From CAKSQF01 sp964568425 (GTDB lineage: Bacteria > Bacillota > Clostridia > Oscillospirales > CAG-272): DNA of 64,000 nucleotides. This document shows, piece after piece, positions 38,237 through 48,030 of this stretch. The translations under genes and the position numbers were made by a program. A model generated the notes under the pieces. It did not search any database. It was given only the letters and a program-made list of their open reading frames with translations, and was not told the origin of the DNA. The DNA lies in NCBI GenBank assembly GCA_964568425.1, contig CAZMPO010000004.1, positions 1 through 64,000 on the forward strand, given 5' to 3'. Position 1 is the first letter of the stretch; every line of letters starts with the position of its first letter.

Positions 38237-40864
38237 TTATTTATTGTTGATAGCTGCCTGTGCTGCTGCGAGACGTGCGATCGGCACTCTGAAGGGCGAG
38301 CAGGAAACATAGGACAGACCGATCTTGTGGCAGAACTCGATCGAGGACGGGTCGCCGCCGTGCTCGCCGCAGATACCGATGTGCATATCGGGGCGAACCT
38401 TTCTGCCGAGAGTGGTAGCCATTTCCATGAGCTTGCCTACGCCGACCTGGTCGAGTTTCGCGAAGGGATCGTTCTCGAAGATCTTGGTCTCGTAGTAAGC
38501 GTTCAGGAACTTGCCTGCGTCATCACGCGAGAAGCCATAGGTCATCTGAGTCAGGTCGTTTGTACCGAAGCAGAAGAACTCAGCCTCTTTTGCGATGTCG
38601 TCAGCGGTGAGAGCTGCTCTCGGGATCTCGATCATGGTGCCGACCTCGTACTTGAGTTCAACGCCTGCCTCTGCGATAACGGCATCAGCGGTCTGAACAA
38701 CGACATCCTTAACGAACTTGAGCTCTTTGATCTCGCCTACGAGAGGAATCATGATCTCGGGGACGATCTTCCAATCGGGATGAGCCTTCTTAACGTTGAT
38801 AGCTGCCTTGATAACTGCCTTGGTCTGCATCTTTGCGATCTCGGGGTAGGTTACTGCAAGACGGCATCCGCGGTGACCCATCATCGGGTTGAACTCGTGG
38901 AGCGAGTTGATGATATTCTTGATGGTCTCAACCGATTTGCCCTGAGTAGCTGCAAGCAGCTCGATGTCAGCCTCTTCGGTGGGAACAAATTCGTGGAGCG
39001 GGGGATCAAGGAAACGAATGGTAACAGGGTTGCCCTCGAGTGCCTCGTAAAGAGCCTCGAAGTCGCTCTGCTGCATCGGCTCGATCTTTTCAAGAGCTGC
39101 CTCTCTCTCCTCAACGGTGTCGGAGCAGATCATCTCACGGAAAGCGGCAATTCTCGATTCCTCGAAGAACATGTGCTCGGTACGGCAAAGACCGATACCC
39201 TCTGCGCCAAGCTCGCGAGCCTTCTTTGCGTCTGCGGGAGTGTCAGCATTGGTTCTGACCTGAAGCTTTCTGAACTTGTCAGCCCATGCCATAACTCTGC
39301 CAAACTCGCCTGCGATGGTAGCGTCAACGGTGGGGATGATTCCGTCGTAGATGTTACCGGTGGTTCCGTCGATGGAGATCGGATCGCCCTCGTGGTAAAC
39401 CTTACCTGCGAGCTCGAACTTCTTGTTTTCTTCATCCATCTTAATGTCGCCGCAACCGGATACACAGCAGGTACCCATGCCGCGTGCAACAACTGCTGCG
39501 TGAGAGGTCATACCGCCGCGAACGGTCAGGATGCCCTGTGCAGCCTTCATGCCCGTGATATCCTCGGGAGAGGTCTCAAGACGAACGAGAACGACCTTTT
39601 CGCCGCGTTCTTTCCACTCAACTGCGTCCTCAGCAGAGAAGACGATCTTTCCGCAAGCTGCTCCGGGCGATGCGCCGAGACCCTTGCCTACGGGATTTGC
39701 AGCCTTGAGTGCTTTAGCATCAAACTGCGGGTGGAGAAGTGTGTCGAGGTTACGAGGATCGATCATGAGGACAGCCTCTTCCTCGGTTCTCATGCCTTCG
39801 TCAACGAGATCGCAAGCGATCTTGAGGGCAGCCTGAGCGGTTCTCTTACCATTTCTGGTCTGAAGCATATAAAGCTTACCGTGCTCAACGGTGAACTCCA
39901 TATCCTGCATGTCTCTGTAGTGATTTTCGAGGGTTGCGCAGACCTGATTGAACTGCTTGAACGCCTCGGGGAATTTTTCTTCCATCTCGGAAATGTGCAT
40001 AGGAGTACGAACGCCTGCAACAACGTCCTCGCCCTGTGCGTTGGTCAGGAACTCGCCGAACAGACCCTTTGCGCCTGTTGCGGGGTCACGGGTGAATGCA
40101 ACGCCTGTGCCGCAGTCATCGCCCATGTTGCCGAATGCCATCATCTGTACGTTAACGGCAGTGCCCCAGCTGTAGGGAATGTCGTTGTCGCGGCGGTAAA
40201 CGTTCGCACGGGGGTTGTCCCACGAACGGAAAACTGCCTTGATAGCGCCGATGAGCTGATCTTTGGGGTCGGAGGGGAAGTCCGCACCGATCTTGCTCTT
40301 GTATTCTGCCTTGAACTGATTTGCAAGCTCTTTAAGGTCGTCAGCGGTAAGATCTACGTCAAACTTAACGCCCTTCTTTTCCTTCATTGCGTCGATGAGC
40401 TGCTCGAAGTACTTCTTGCCGACTTCCATAACGACGTCGGAGTACATCTGGATAAATCTTCTGTAGCAGTCCCATGCCCATCTCGGATTGCCCGACATCT
40501 CGGCGATGGTCTCGACGACCTCTTCGTTAAGACCGAGGTTGAGGATCGTGTCCATCATACCAGGCATGGATGCACGCGCACCCGAACGAACCGATACGAG
40601 AAGGGGATTCTTCTTGTCACCGAACTTCTTGCCGGTAACCTCTTCCATCTTGGAAATGTACTCCATGATCTCAGCCATGATGGAATCGTTGATCTGTCTG
40701 CCGTCCTCATAGTACTGAGTGCATGCCTCTGTTGTGATCGTAAAGCCCTGGGGAACCGGAAGACCGATGTTGGTCATCTCTGCGAGGTTTGCACCCTTAC
40801 CGCCGAGGAGCTCGCGCATGCTTGCGTTACCTTCTGTAAAAAGATAGCAATATTTGTTTGCCAT
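38237..40864 (-). CDS. ppdK: Pyruvate, phosphate dikinase
   Basis: Interconverts ATP + pyruvate + phosphate with AMP + phosphoenolpyruvate + pyrophosphate; in anaerobes it often runs in the ATP-forming glycolytic direction. At 875 aa it has normal length. The nucleotide-binding domain starts M-A-N-K-Y-C-Y-L-F with G-G-K-G-A-N-L-A-E-M at 21-30. The swivelling phospho-His is H455 in G-G-M-T-S-H-A-A-V-V. The PEP/pyruvate barrel has G-L-C-R-T-E-H-M-F-F and near the C terminus F-C-F-G-T-N-D-L-T-Q. GGAGGT precedes the ATG; it is monocistronic. Codon use suggests high expression. Confidence 0.97.
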   Translation of the reverse strand: MANKYCYLFTEGNASMRELLGGKGANLAEMTNIGLPVPQGFTITTEACTQYYEDGRQINDSIMAEIMEYISKMEEVTGKKFGDKKNPLLVSVRSGARASMPGMMDTILNLGLNEEVVETIAEMSGNPRWAWDCYRRFIQMYSDVVMEVGKKYFEQLIDAMKEKKGVKFDVDLTADDLKELANQFKAEYKSKIGADFPSDPKDQLIGAIKAVFRSWDNPRANVYRRDNDIPYSWGTAVNVQMMAFGNMGDDCGTGVAFTRDPATGAKGLFGEFLTNAQGEDVVAGVRTPMHISEMEEKFPEAFKQFNQVCATLENHYRDMQDMEFTVEHGKLYMLQTRNGKRTAQAALKIACDLVDEGMRTEEEAVLMIDPRNLDTLLHPQFDAKALKAANPVGKGLGASPGAACGKIVFSAEDAVEWKERGEKVVLVRLETSPEDITGMKAAQGILTVRGGMTSHAAVVARGMGTCCVSGCGDIKMDEENKKFELAGKVYHEGDPISIDGTTGNIYDGIIPTVDATIAGEFGRVMAWADKFRKLQVRTNADTPADAKKARELGAEGIGLCRTEHMFFEESRIAAFREMICSDTVEEREAALEKIEPMQQSDFEALYEALEGNPVTIRFLDPPLHEFVPTEEADIELLAATQGKSVETIKNIINSLHEFNPMMGHRGCRLAVTYPEIAKMQTKAVIKAAINVKKAHPDWKIVPEIMIPLVGEIKELKFVKDVVVQTADAVIAEAGVELKYEVGTMIEIPRAALTADDIAKEAEFFCFGTNDLTQMTYGFSRDDAGKFLNAYYETKIFENDPFAKLDQVGVGKLMEMATTLGRKVRPDMHIGICGEHGGDPSSIEFCHKIGLSYVSCSPFRVPIARLAAAQAAINNK

Positions 40865-40922
40865 AAATCTTTATACCTCCACAAAATTTGAAATATACTA
40901 ACGGTTTTTTTAGCACCATTTA

Positions 40923-40950
40923 ATTATATCACAGAATTAAAAAAAATCAA
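40923..40950 (-). promoter_or_regulatory. Promoter of ppdK
   Basis: Minus-strand TTGATT (40950-40945) and TATAAT (40928-40923), 16-bp spacer. Confidence 0.65.
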
Positions 40951-41014
40951 TCCCTCGGGGAAATATTTACAAATAATTAACTTTTTGAAAAACTGTAAAT
41001 TTTCGCTTTTGCTA

Positions 41015-41043
41015 TTGAAAAATAGCTCTGTTTGGTGTAAAAT
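41015..41043 (+). promoter_or_regulatory. Promoter of the GlmU-like/pth unit
   Basis: TTGAAA (41015-41020) and TAAAAT (41038-41043), 17-bp spacer, 31 nt before the start. Confidence 0.6.
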
Positions 41044-41073
41044 ATAAGGAAGAGTTTTCAAGAGGTGGATAAA

Positions 41074-41910
41074 ATGCTTACAAGACAGAGAATAGAAGAA
41101 ATACTTGCCTCGATCGGACTTCCGACCGACACGAAAATATGCTTTGAGGATATATACGATCTCCACGCGGCATCGATCGTCGGTGAGAGCGAGTTGCTTG
41201 CCGTCAAGAATATCGCCGATTGGTTTGATCTTGTAATGACGCTGACCGTCAGATCGGCGATGAATCACATGGAAAACGGCGTTCGCTTTCTGTCGCTCGA
41301 CGGTGTCGTCGTGTCACCGCTTGCGAAGATCGGGAAAAACACGGTCATCCACGCAAATACCGAGATACGAAACTCGGTCGAGATAGGCGAGGGGTGCGAT
41401 ATCGGTCCGTCAAGCGTTATATCGCAAAGCAAGATAGGGAACGGATGCACGGTCAATGCAACGCAAATGTACGAGAGTGTGATGGACGATAACGTCAAGA
41501 TCGGTCCGTTCTCGCATATCCGTCCGAATTCGCATCTTTGCTCGGGTGTAAAGATCGGCGATTTCGTAGAGATCAAAAATTCAACGGTCGGCGAGAACAG
41601 CCATGCCTCGCATCTTACCTACATCGGCGATTCGGATGTCGGAAAACGCGTCAATTTCGGTTGCGGCACCGTGACCAGCAACTACAACGGCTACACCAAG
41701 GGTCGTTGCAAGATAGGCGACGATGCTTTTATCGGATGCAACACCAACCTGATTGCACCGGTTACCATAGGCGATCGTGCATATACCGCCGCGGGATCGA
41801 CCGTCAATAAAGATGTTCCCGACGGCTCGCTCGCTATCGCGCGTGAGAGGCAGATCAACAAAGAGGGCTGGGCAGACAGATTTGCCGAGCTCAACCGAAA
41901 AGAAAAGTAA
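41074..41910 (+). CDS. Stand-alone GlmU-type acetyltransferase (left-handed beta-helix)
   Basis: A 278-aa protein corresponding to the C-terminal, acetyl-CoA-dependent glucosamine-1-phosphate acetyltransferase half of GlmU. After about 70 residues unrelated to the uridylyltransferase domain, hexapeptide repeats run from about 75 (V-S-P-L-A-K-I-G-K-N-T-V-I-H). The active-site region S-H-L-T-Y-I-G-D and N-F-G-C-G-T-V-T-S-N-Y-N-G match GlmU closely, including the catalytic His. Full GlmU is about 450-460 aa, so UDP-GlcNAc synthesis would need a separate uridylyltransferase, which is not in the window. In many Bacillota glmU lies near pth and mfd, as here. Start at ATG 41074 (AGAGGTGG upstream). 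Confidence 0.85.
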   Translation: MLTRQRIEEILASIGLPTDTKICFEDIYDLHAASIVGESELLAVKNIADWFDLVMTLTVRSAMNHMENGVRFLSLDGVVVSPLAKIGKNTVIHANTEIRNSVEIGEGCDIGPSSVISQSKIGNGCTVNATQMYESVMDDNVKIGPFSHIRPNSHLCSGVKIGDFVEIKNSTVGENSHASHLTYIGDSDVGKRVNFGCGTVTSNYNGYTKGRCKIGDDAFIGCNTNLIAPVTIGDRAYTAAGSTVNKDVPDGSLAIARERQINKEGWADRFAELNRKEK

Positions 41911-41934
41911 GAAAAATCGCAGGAAAGACTACCA

Positions 41935-42558
41935 ATGAGTAATATTTTTGACCTTTTTAAGCAGATAGAGAAAAAATCGCCCGTGTCGGCACAGGTGGAA
42001 TGGCTGATCGTCGGGCTGGGAAATCCCGGCAAGCAATATGAGCAGACAAGACACAACAACGGTTTTATGGCGATCGACCATATGGCGGACGGGCTTGGCG
42101 TGCGCATCACAGAAAGCAAATTCCATTCGCTTACCGCAAGGGCAACACAAGGCGGCGTCGGCGTTTTGCTGATCAAGCCGCAGACGCTCATGAATCGCTC
42201 GGGGATCGCTGTCGGCGAGGCGGCAAGCTTTTATAAGATCCCGCCCGAAAGAGTGCTTGTTTTGTCGGACGATATCTCGCTTGATGTCGGAAAGATCCGC
42301 ACGAGAGCACGCGGAAGCGCGGGCGGTCACAACGGACTTAAAAGCATAATCGAAGTGCTCGGAAGCGACGCGTTTCCGCGGATCAAGATCGGAACGGGCA
42401 ATAAGCCGCACCCCGATTACGACCTTGCCGATTGGGTACTCGGTAAATATCCGTCATCCGATATGGAAAAGCTGAAGGGCGCACTTGACAATGCGGTATC
42501 CGCCGCCGAGCTTGTCATTTCGGGTAAGATCGATCAAGCAATGAACAAATACAACTGA
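41935..42558 (+). CDS. pth: Peptidyl-tRNA hydrolase
   Basis: Cleaves peptidyl-tRNAs released during abortive translation, recycling tRNA. At 207 aa it has a 20-residue N-terminal extension on the usual 185-190 aa. Catalytic and binding residues are visible: Asn and Gly in L-I-V-G-L-G-N-P-G, the catalytic His in T-R-H-N-N-G-F, Asp in L-S-D-D-I-S-L, and the G-S-A-G-G-H-N-G-L-K-S-I motif near residue 128. It lies 24 bp after the acetyltransferase gene and upstream of mfd, an arrangement shared with Bacillus. Confidence 0.96.
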   Translation: MSNIFDLFKQIEKKSPVSAQVEWLIVGLGNPGKQYEQTRHNNGFMAIDHMADGLGVRITESKFHSLTARATQGGVGVLLIKPQTLMNRSGIAVGEAASFYKIPPERVLVLSDDISLDVGKIRTRARGSAGGHNGLKSIIEVLGSDAFPRIKIGTGNKPHPDYDLADWVLGKYPSSDMEKLKGALDNAVSAAELVISGKIDQAMNKYN

Positions 42559-42590
42559 CATCACGACGAGATTTTCTATATAGATTTTAT

Positions 42591-45500
42591 ATGAACGAAT
42601 TACTTAACTTAATGCGCACACGGCGCGACTATGTACAGCTCTGCAAGCGACTCTCGGATGATCGCGGGAAAAAGCTTCCGTCGCTCGTTACAGGAATGTG
42701 CGACGGCGAGCGCGCACTCTTTGTCGCCGCACTGACAGGCGACAGAGCGAGCAAGGGACAACCCGTGCTCGCGATCCTTCCGAATGAGAAGGAAATATCG
42801 AGACTTGCCGCATCCCTCGGCAATTTCGGGCTCAGAACGAAGATCTACCCGATGCGCGATTTTGTGCTGACCAATATGTCGGCATCACACGAATTTGAAT
42901 ATGAGAGAATTTCGGTGCTTGGCGAGATAATTGATAATTCTTGCGATATCGTGCTTGCCACTCCGGACGCCGCAGTGCAGTATACGATGCCTGCGGATGT
43001 CCTTGTTTCGAGGACGTTTACGCTCGATAAAAGCTCTCCGATCTTCACCGAGAAGGTCATATCTACTCTTATCGACTGTGGATATGTGCGTGTACCGATG
43101 GTGGACTCTCAAGGACAGTTCTCACAGCGCGGAGATATCCTTGATATCTTTCCGCCGACGACCGATGATCCCGTGCGAATTGAATCGTTCGGCGATGAGA
43201 TCGACAGGATCAGCTCGTTTGACGTAATGACTCAGCGAAGGGTGGATGATCTCGACGCTGTTACGATCTCGCCCGTGCGCGAGGTCATCCCGGATGAGGA
43301 TGCCAAAAAGACACTCGAGCAGGCGATAAGAGCAAAACTCAAAAAAAATCGCTCAAATGCCGAGGTGTCCGATAGCTATGCACGCGAGCTTGAGGATATT
43401 ACGAGCGGCAGAGAGCTTCTTTCGATAGATAAATACATTTCGCTTATTTATCCGCAAAAGCAGTGCCTGCTCGATTATTTTGACGACAATGCGTGCGTGC
43501 TTCTTCAAGATTATAACGGAACTGCCGATCGGATGCACTCGTATGAGTTCACCGAAAACGAAACGCTCCTGAAGCTGATCGAGACGGGACTTTGCGATGC
43601 TGTTTACAGCACCCATTTTGCGGGCGAAAATTTCTTCCTTGATTATATCAGATCGAGAAGAACGGTCATAATGAACACTTTCGCCGTCTCGCTCGGAGGC
43701 ATGCCGCTGTCTGAGATATACTCTCTGCCGTCACGCCCCACGAGCGGATATGCCGACAATCCCTCGCTCTTGTTTGAAGAGCTTGACGGCTTTTTGGGCG
43801 GCGGATATACCGTGCGTATCCTTTGCGACGGAGAACAAGGCGCCGAAAACCTGCGCCGCGAGCTGTCAGATCACGGCTACAGCCCGTCAATTACCGAGAC
43901 AGAGGCGAAAATTCGCCTGATCGTCGCCCCCGATCTCTCGGGCTTTGAGATCGACAGTGCAAAATTTGCCGTCTTGTCTGTCTGCCGCGGAAGAGGCGGA
44001 GCGGTCAAGAAGAACAAAGCGGCAGTCCGTGTAGGCTCGAAAAAGAAGACCAACGCCGAAAAAATACTCTCCTATACCGAACTTGCCGAGGGCGATTATG
44101 TGGTCCACGCGGTTCATGGTGTCGGATTGTTTTGCGGTGTCGAAAGCCTTGATGTCGGAGGCGGACGGCGGGATTTTGTCAAGGTCAAATATGCCGGCGA
44201 TGATCTTTTGTACATCCCCTGCAACCAGCTTGACAGCCTGTCAAAATATGTGGGTGCCGCAGAGGGAGTGAGCGTCAAGCTCTCGAGGATGGGAACGCCC
44301 GACTGGGCGAAGACCTCAGCGAAGGTCAAGGCGGCAACACGCGAAATGGCAAAAGAGCTGATAGGGCTCTATGCCGCAAGAATGCGAAAGAGTGGTTTCG
44401 CCTTTGAAAAGGATGATGCCATGGATCGCGAGTTTGCCGACACGTTCGAGTACGACGAGACCTCAGGTCAGCTTGAGGCTATCGCCGATATCAAACGCGA
44501 CATGGAATCATCGCACCCGATGGATCGACTGCTCTGCGGTGATGTCGGTTACGGCAAGACAGAGGTCGCGCTCCGCGCCGCGTTCAAGGCAGTCCAATCA
44601 AACAAGCAGGTGGCAATACTCGTGCCGACGACGATACTCGCACTGCAGCATTTTCAGACGATCACTTCTCGAATGCGCGGATTTCCGATAAGCGTCGATA
44701 TGGTGTCACGCTTCCGTACACCCAAACAACAGGCTCTGACCCTCAGACGCCTCGATCGAGGCGAGGTCGATATCATAGTCGGAACGCACCGTCTGCTTTC
44801 AAAAGATGTGAAATTTCATGATCTCGGACTCGTTATTATCGATGAGGAACAGCGTTTCGGAGTGGCGCAAAAGGAAAAGCTCAAAACGCTCACCGAAAAT
44901 GTCGATGTCCTGACACTTACCGCAACGCCGATACCGCGAACCATGAATATGGCACTCAGCGGAATACGCGATATGTCTGTGCTTGAGGAGGCACCGGGCG
45001 ACCGCCTTCCCGTACAGTCTTATGTTACCGAGTATAACGATCAGCTGATAAACGAGGCGATCAGGCGTGAAATGCGGCGCGGCGGTCAGGTGTTTTATCT
45101 TTGCAACAGGATCGAACGGTTCGATCGGATAATCGTAAGGCTGTCGGAGGCACTGCCGGATGCGAGGATCGGGGTCGGACACGGGCAAATGGATAAAGAA
45201 GAGCTCTCGGATGTCTGGCACTCAATGATAAACGGCGATATCGATATCCTTGTCTGCACAACGATCATTGAGACGGGTGTCGATGTCCCGAACGCCAATA
45301 CGCTCATTATTGAGGATGCCGATAAAATGGGACTTTCCCAGCTCCATCAGATACGTGGCAGAGTCGGCAGATCGAGCAGACGCGCGTACGCATATTTCAC
45401 CTATCCAACCGGAAAGGTGCTTACAGAGGTTGCCGAAAAGCGTCTTGAAGCGATTCGTGATTTTACCGAGTTCGGCGCGGGATTCCGTATTGCCATACGC

Positions 45501-46091
45501 GATCTCGAAATTCGCGGCGCGGGCAATCTTCTCGGTGCCGATCAGCATGGGCATCTCATGAGTGTCGGTTACGATATGTACATGAAGCTCCTCAATGAGG
45601 CGATACTCGAGGAAAAGGGCGAAAAGGTCGAAAAAAGATCCGAATGCAATGTCGATCTCGGCATTGATGCCTATATTCCCGAAAAATATATCGACAATCC
45701 GAACGGGCGCATAGAGGCTTATAAAAAGATCTCGCTCATTCGCACCTATGAGGATCTCTACGATGTCACCGACGAGCTCCTCGACAGATACGGAGATACG
45801 CCCAAGCCGGTGACCAATCTGCTCAAGATAGCACTGATACGCTCGCTCGGTTCGGAATGCGCTGTTACAAAGATCGTCGCAAAAGATCGCTCAACAGTCA
45901 TCTACCCCGAAAATTTCAACATTCAGCCGTGGAGCAAGGTGTCAGCGAAAAACAGCGGCAGAATACTTGTCAGCCTCGGTCAGACCCCGACCGTTACATT
46001 GAAAACACCGCAGGGTATCATGCCGGCGGAGTTTGTGCTGAAGGTTCTCGGAGATTACGCTACCGCACTGAAAGAAAAAGATGATCAATAA
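42591..46091 (+). CDS. mfd: Transcription-repair coupling factor Mfd
   Basis: A 1166-aa DNA translocase that removes RNA polymerase stalled at lesions and recruits UvrA. The N-terminal UvrB-like region (about 1-330) includes I-L-P-N-E-K-E-I. The RNA-polymerase-interacting domain begins near residue 495 (G-D-Y-V-V-H-A-V-H-G-V-G-L-F). RecG-like helicase motifs follow: G-D-V-G-Y-G-K-T-E-V-A near 648, D-E-E-Q-R-F-G-V near 749, T-L-T-A-T-P-I-P-R-T near 777, and the TRG-type G-A-G-N-L-L-G-A-D-Q-H-G-H near 977. No clear ribosome binding site precedes the ATG. Its end overlaps a frame of the next gene, which I start further downstream. Confidence 0.96.
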   Translation: MNELLNLMRTRRDYVQLCKRLSDDRGKKLPSLVTGMCDGERALFVAALTGDRASKGQPVLAILPNEKEISRLAASLGNFGLRTKIYPMRDFVLTNMSASHEFEYERISVLGEIIDNSCDIVLATPDAAVQYTMPADVLVSRTFTLDKSSPIFTEKVISTLIDCGYVRVPMVDSQGQFSQRGDILDIFPPTTDDPVRIESFGDEIDRISSFDVMTQRRVDDLDAVTISPVREVIPDEDAKKTLEQAIRAKLKKNRSNAEVSDSYARELEDITSGRELLSIDKYISLIYPQKQCLLDYFDDNACVLLQDYNGTADRMHSYEFTENETLLKLIETGLCDAVYSTHFAGENFFLDYIRSRRTVIMNTFAVSLGGMPLSEIYSLPSRPTSGYADNPSLLFEELDGFLGGGYTVRILCDGEQGAENLRRELSDHGYSPSITETEAKIRLIVAPDLSGFEIDSAKFAVLSVCRGRGGAVKKNKAAVRVGSKKKTNAEKILSYTELAEGDYVVHAVHGVGLFCGVESLDVGGGRRDFVKVKYAGDDLLYIPCNQLDSLSKYVGAAEGVSVKLSRMGTPDWAKTSAKVKAATREMAKELIGLYAARMRKSGFAFEKDDAMDREFADTFEYDETSGQLEAIADIKRDMESSHPMDRLLCGDVGYGKTEVALRAAFKAVQSNKQVAILVPTTILALQHFQTITSRMRGFPISVDMVSRFRTPKQQALTLRRLDRGEVDIIVGTHRLLSKDVKFHDLGLVIIDEEQRFGVAQKEKLKTLTENVDVLTLTATPIPRTMNMALSGIRDMSVLEEAPGDRLPVQSYVTEYNDQLINEAIRREMRRGGQVFYLCNRIERFDRIIVRLSEALPDARIGVGHGQMDKEELSDVWHSMINGDIDILVCTTIIETGVDVPNANTLIIEDADKMGLSQLHQIRGRVGRSSRRAYAYFTYPTGKVLTEVAEKRLEAIRDFTEFGAGFRIAIRDLEIRGAGNLLGADQHGHLMSVGYDMYMKLLNEAILEEKGEKVEKRSECNVDLGIDAYIPEKYIDNPNGRIEAYKKISLIRTYEDLYDVTDELLDRYGDTPKPVTNLLKIALIRSLGSECAVTKIVAKDRSTVIYPENFNIQPWSKVSAKNSGRILVSLGQTPTVTLKTPQGIMPAEFVLKVLGDYATALKEKDDQ

Positions 46092-46113
46092 AACAAAAGA
46101 AGGAATTACCGCC

Positions 46114-47238
46114 ATGAAATGCTCACTTTGCCGCATAACGGCGATATTAATGATCATGGCATTCGCCATCGGATTTTGCTCCTGCGCGTCCGATGATGCG
46201 TATGCGATGGAATACAAAGGATACAAGCTGTCCGAGGGAATGTATAAGTACTGGATGATCAGCTGGAAGGAAAACTTTGTAAACAATTATTCGGACATCG
46301 AGGATACCGACGAATATTGGAACGCGATGACCTCAGAGGACTCCGAGCAGACCAACGCTCAATATATAAGGGACAACATCGAAACGAGAATAAAGTACTA
46401 TCTTGTCGCGCAGTCGCTCTTTGACGAGTACGGACTGTCTCTGAGCAGTGATGCCAAGAAGAAGATCAGCGGATATATTGATGATAAGCTGAACTATTAC
46501 GGCAGTCGATCCGCGTGCAATGACGCACTCGAGAAAAAATACGGGATCGATCTCAAGACGCTTGAGAAGATATATACTTGGGAAGAAAAATATCTTTCGG
46601 TCTACGATTATCTTTACGGCACGTCCGGCAAGCTGACTGCAACCGCCGACGAGATCGACAAGTATTATAAAAACTACTACGCACGCGCAAAGTATGTTAT
46701 GTTCCTTAAGGACTGCAAAAAACAGTACGATGAGGACGGCAAGCTCGTCACCGATAAAGACGGACATGCGGTCTATGAGGATCTGACCGAGGAAGAGAAA
46801 AAGCAGGTCAAAGCCAATGCCGAGGAGGCGTTTGCCGATGTTAAAGCGGGTAAAAGCTTCGACGGTTTTTCGGATACGATAGACTATTATCTCGATAAAT
46901 ATATGAACGAGCATGTGACGGATATAAATAAAAATTATCCGAACGGCTTTTATATCACACCCGACGAATATGCCGTCCATACCGCGGCGGTCACCGAGGC
47001 TGTTTTTGATATGGAAGAAGGCGAGGTCAGATTCGTCGAGAACGAGTCCTGCTATTTCGTTGTAAAAAAATACGCCCTTATAGACGGCGCGTATACATCG
47101 ACCGTCGACTCGGATCAGTTTTCTTACCTTGTATCCTATGCAAACAGCGAGAAATTTACAAACGATTTTTCGGCATACACAAAGGAAATATCGGTCGATC
47201 TCGATATTACCTCAAAATACAGCATCCCGAGTCTCTGA
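46114..47238 (+). CDS. PrsA/SurA-like peptidyl-prolyl isomerase lipoprotein
   Basis: A 374-aa exported protein with the layout of an extracytoplasmic foldase. The signal peptide ends in G-F-C-S-C-A, with a lipobox-like Cys near residue 22. A helical N-terminal SurA-like part (about 30-190) is followed by a parvulin-like region with R-A-K-Y-V-M-F-L, A-F-A-D-V-K-A-G-K-S-F-D-G-F and a late E-A-V-F-D-M-E-E-G-E-V segment. The canonical parvulin active site is not obvious to me, so it may be a chaperone without isomerase activity. Start at ATG 46114 (AGAAGGA upstream), 22 bp after mfd. Confidence 0.82.
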   Translation: MKCSLCRITAILMIMAFAIGFCSCASDDAYAMEYKGYKLSEGMYKYWMISWKENFVNNYSDIEDTDEYWNAMTSEDSEQTNAQYIRDNIETRIKYYLVAQSLFDEYGLSLSSDAKKKISGYIDDKLNYYGSRSACNDALEKKYGIDLKTLEKIYTWEEKYLSVYDYLYGTSGKLTATADEIDKYYKNYYARAKYVMFLKDCKKQYDEDGKLVTDKDGHAVYEDLTEEEKKQVKANAEEAFADVKAGKSFDGFSDTIDYYLDKYMNEHVTDINKNYPNGFYITPDEYAVHTAAVTEAVFDMEEGEVRFVENESCYFVVKKYALIDGAYTSTVDSDQFSYLVSYANSEKFTNDFSAYTKEISVDLDITSKYSIPSL

Positions 47239-47265
47239 TCAAACGAGAAAGTGAGGAGTTTCAGC

Positions 47266-48030
47266 ATGGAACTTACGGTCGTAACATTCAACATGAGAGT
47301 TGACGTGCCTGCAGACGGAAAAAATTATTTCTTCTGCCGCGCACCGTTTATACTCGAAAAGATTAACAAAGAAAAGCCGGATATCATCTGCGCTCAGGAA
47401 ACGAGTGACGCGATGAGAAATTGGCTGTCGACAGCACTTGTCGATTATGAAATGATCGGGCAGGGCAGAGAGGCAAATTATCGCGGCGAGTCAAACCCCA
47501 TCCTTTATAGAAAGGACAAATTTACACCTCTGTCTTTCGGACAGTGTTGGTTGTCCGAGACGCCGAATATCCCGGGGACAAGATACAGAGAGCAGTCGAT
47601 GTGTCCGCGAATTTGCGTATATGCGACACTTCTTGCGGGAGATGAGCGAAAGCCGCTGCGCATATACAGTACCCATCTTGATCATGTAAGCGAGAGCGCG
47701 AGACTTCTCGGCATGGATCGCGTCCTTGGTATTATTGAGCAGGACAGCATGAACACGGATGCCCCCGTTCTTCTGTGCGGCGATTTTAACGCAGAGCCAA
47801 ATGAGGCTTGCATTCTGCGCGCGGACGAATTTTCGCATCCGAAATTGTCCGATCTTACCGCATCGATCGATCATTCCTTCCACGATTACGGCAGACTTCA
47901 AAGAAAGTGCAAGATCGACTATATCTTCTCGAATCTTCCCATGGTCGGGGAGTGCGTCGCTTGGACTGATGAATGGAACGGAATATACCTTTCCGATCAT
48001 TACCCGCTCTCCGTCAAGGTCGTGCTTTGA
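47266..48030 (+). CDS. Endonuclease/exonuclease/phosphatase family protein
   Basis: A 254-aa metal-dependent hydrolase of the EEP (DNase I-like) fold, without signal peptide. Motifs: V-T-F-N-M-R near residue 5, I-C-A-Q-E near residue 45 (metal-binding Glu), S-T-H-L-D-H near residue 141, C-G-D-F-N-A-E-P near residue 173, I-D-Y-I-F near residue 219 and S-D-H-Y-P near residue 245 with the catalytic His. Substrate could be a sugar phosphate, lipid or nucleic acid. Start at ATG 47266 with GAGGAG upstream. Its 3' end overlaps the convergent M50 gene by 17 bp. Confidence 0.92.
   Translation: MELTVVTFNMRVDVPADGKNYFFCRAPFILEKINKEKPDIICAQETSDAMRNWLSTALVDYEMIGQGREANYRGESNPILYRKDKFTPLSFGQCWLSETPNIPGTRYREQSMCPRICVYATLLAGDERKPLRIYSTHLDHVSESARLLGMDRVLGIIEQDSMNTDAPVLLCGDFNAEPNEACILRADEFSHPKLSDLTASIDHSFHDYGRLQRKCKIDYIFSNLPMVGECVAWTDEWNGIYLSDHYPLSVKVVL

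Noticed and set aside
38180..40891. A 903-codon open frame on the plus strand opposite ppdK
   Set aside because: It is the mirror of ppdK, whose motifs are complete. Biased codon use keeps the opposite strand open; the frame shows no family features, promoter or ribosome binding site.
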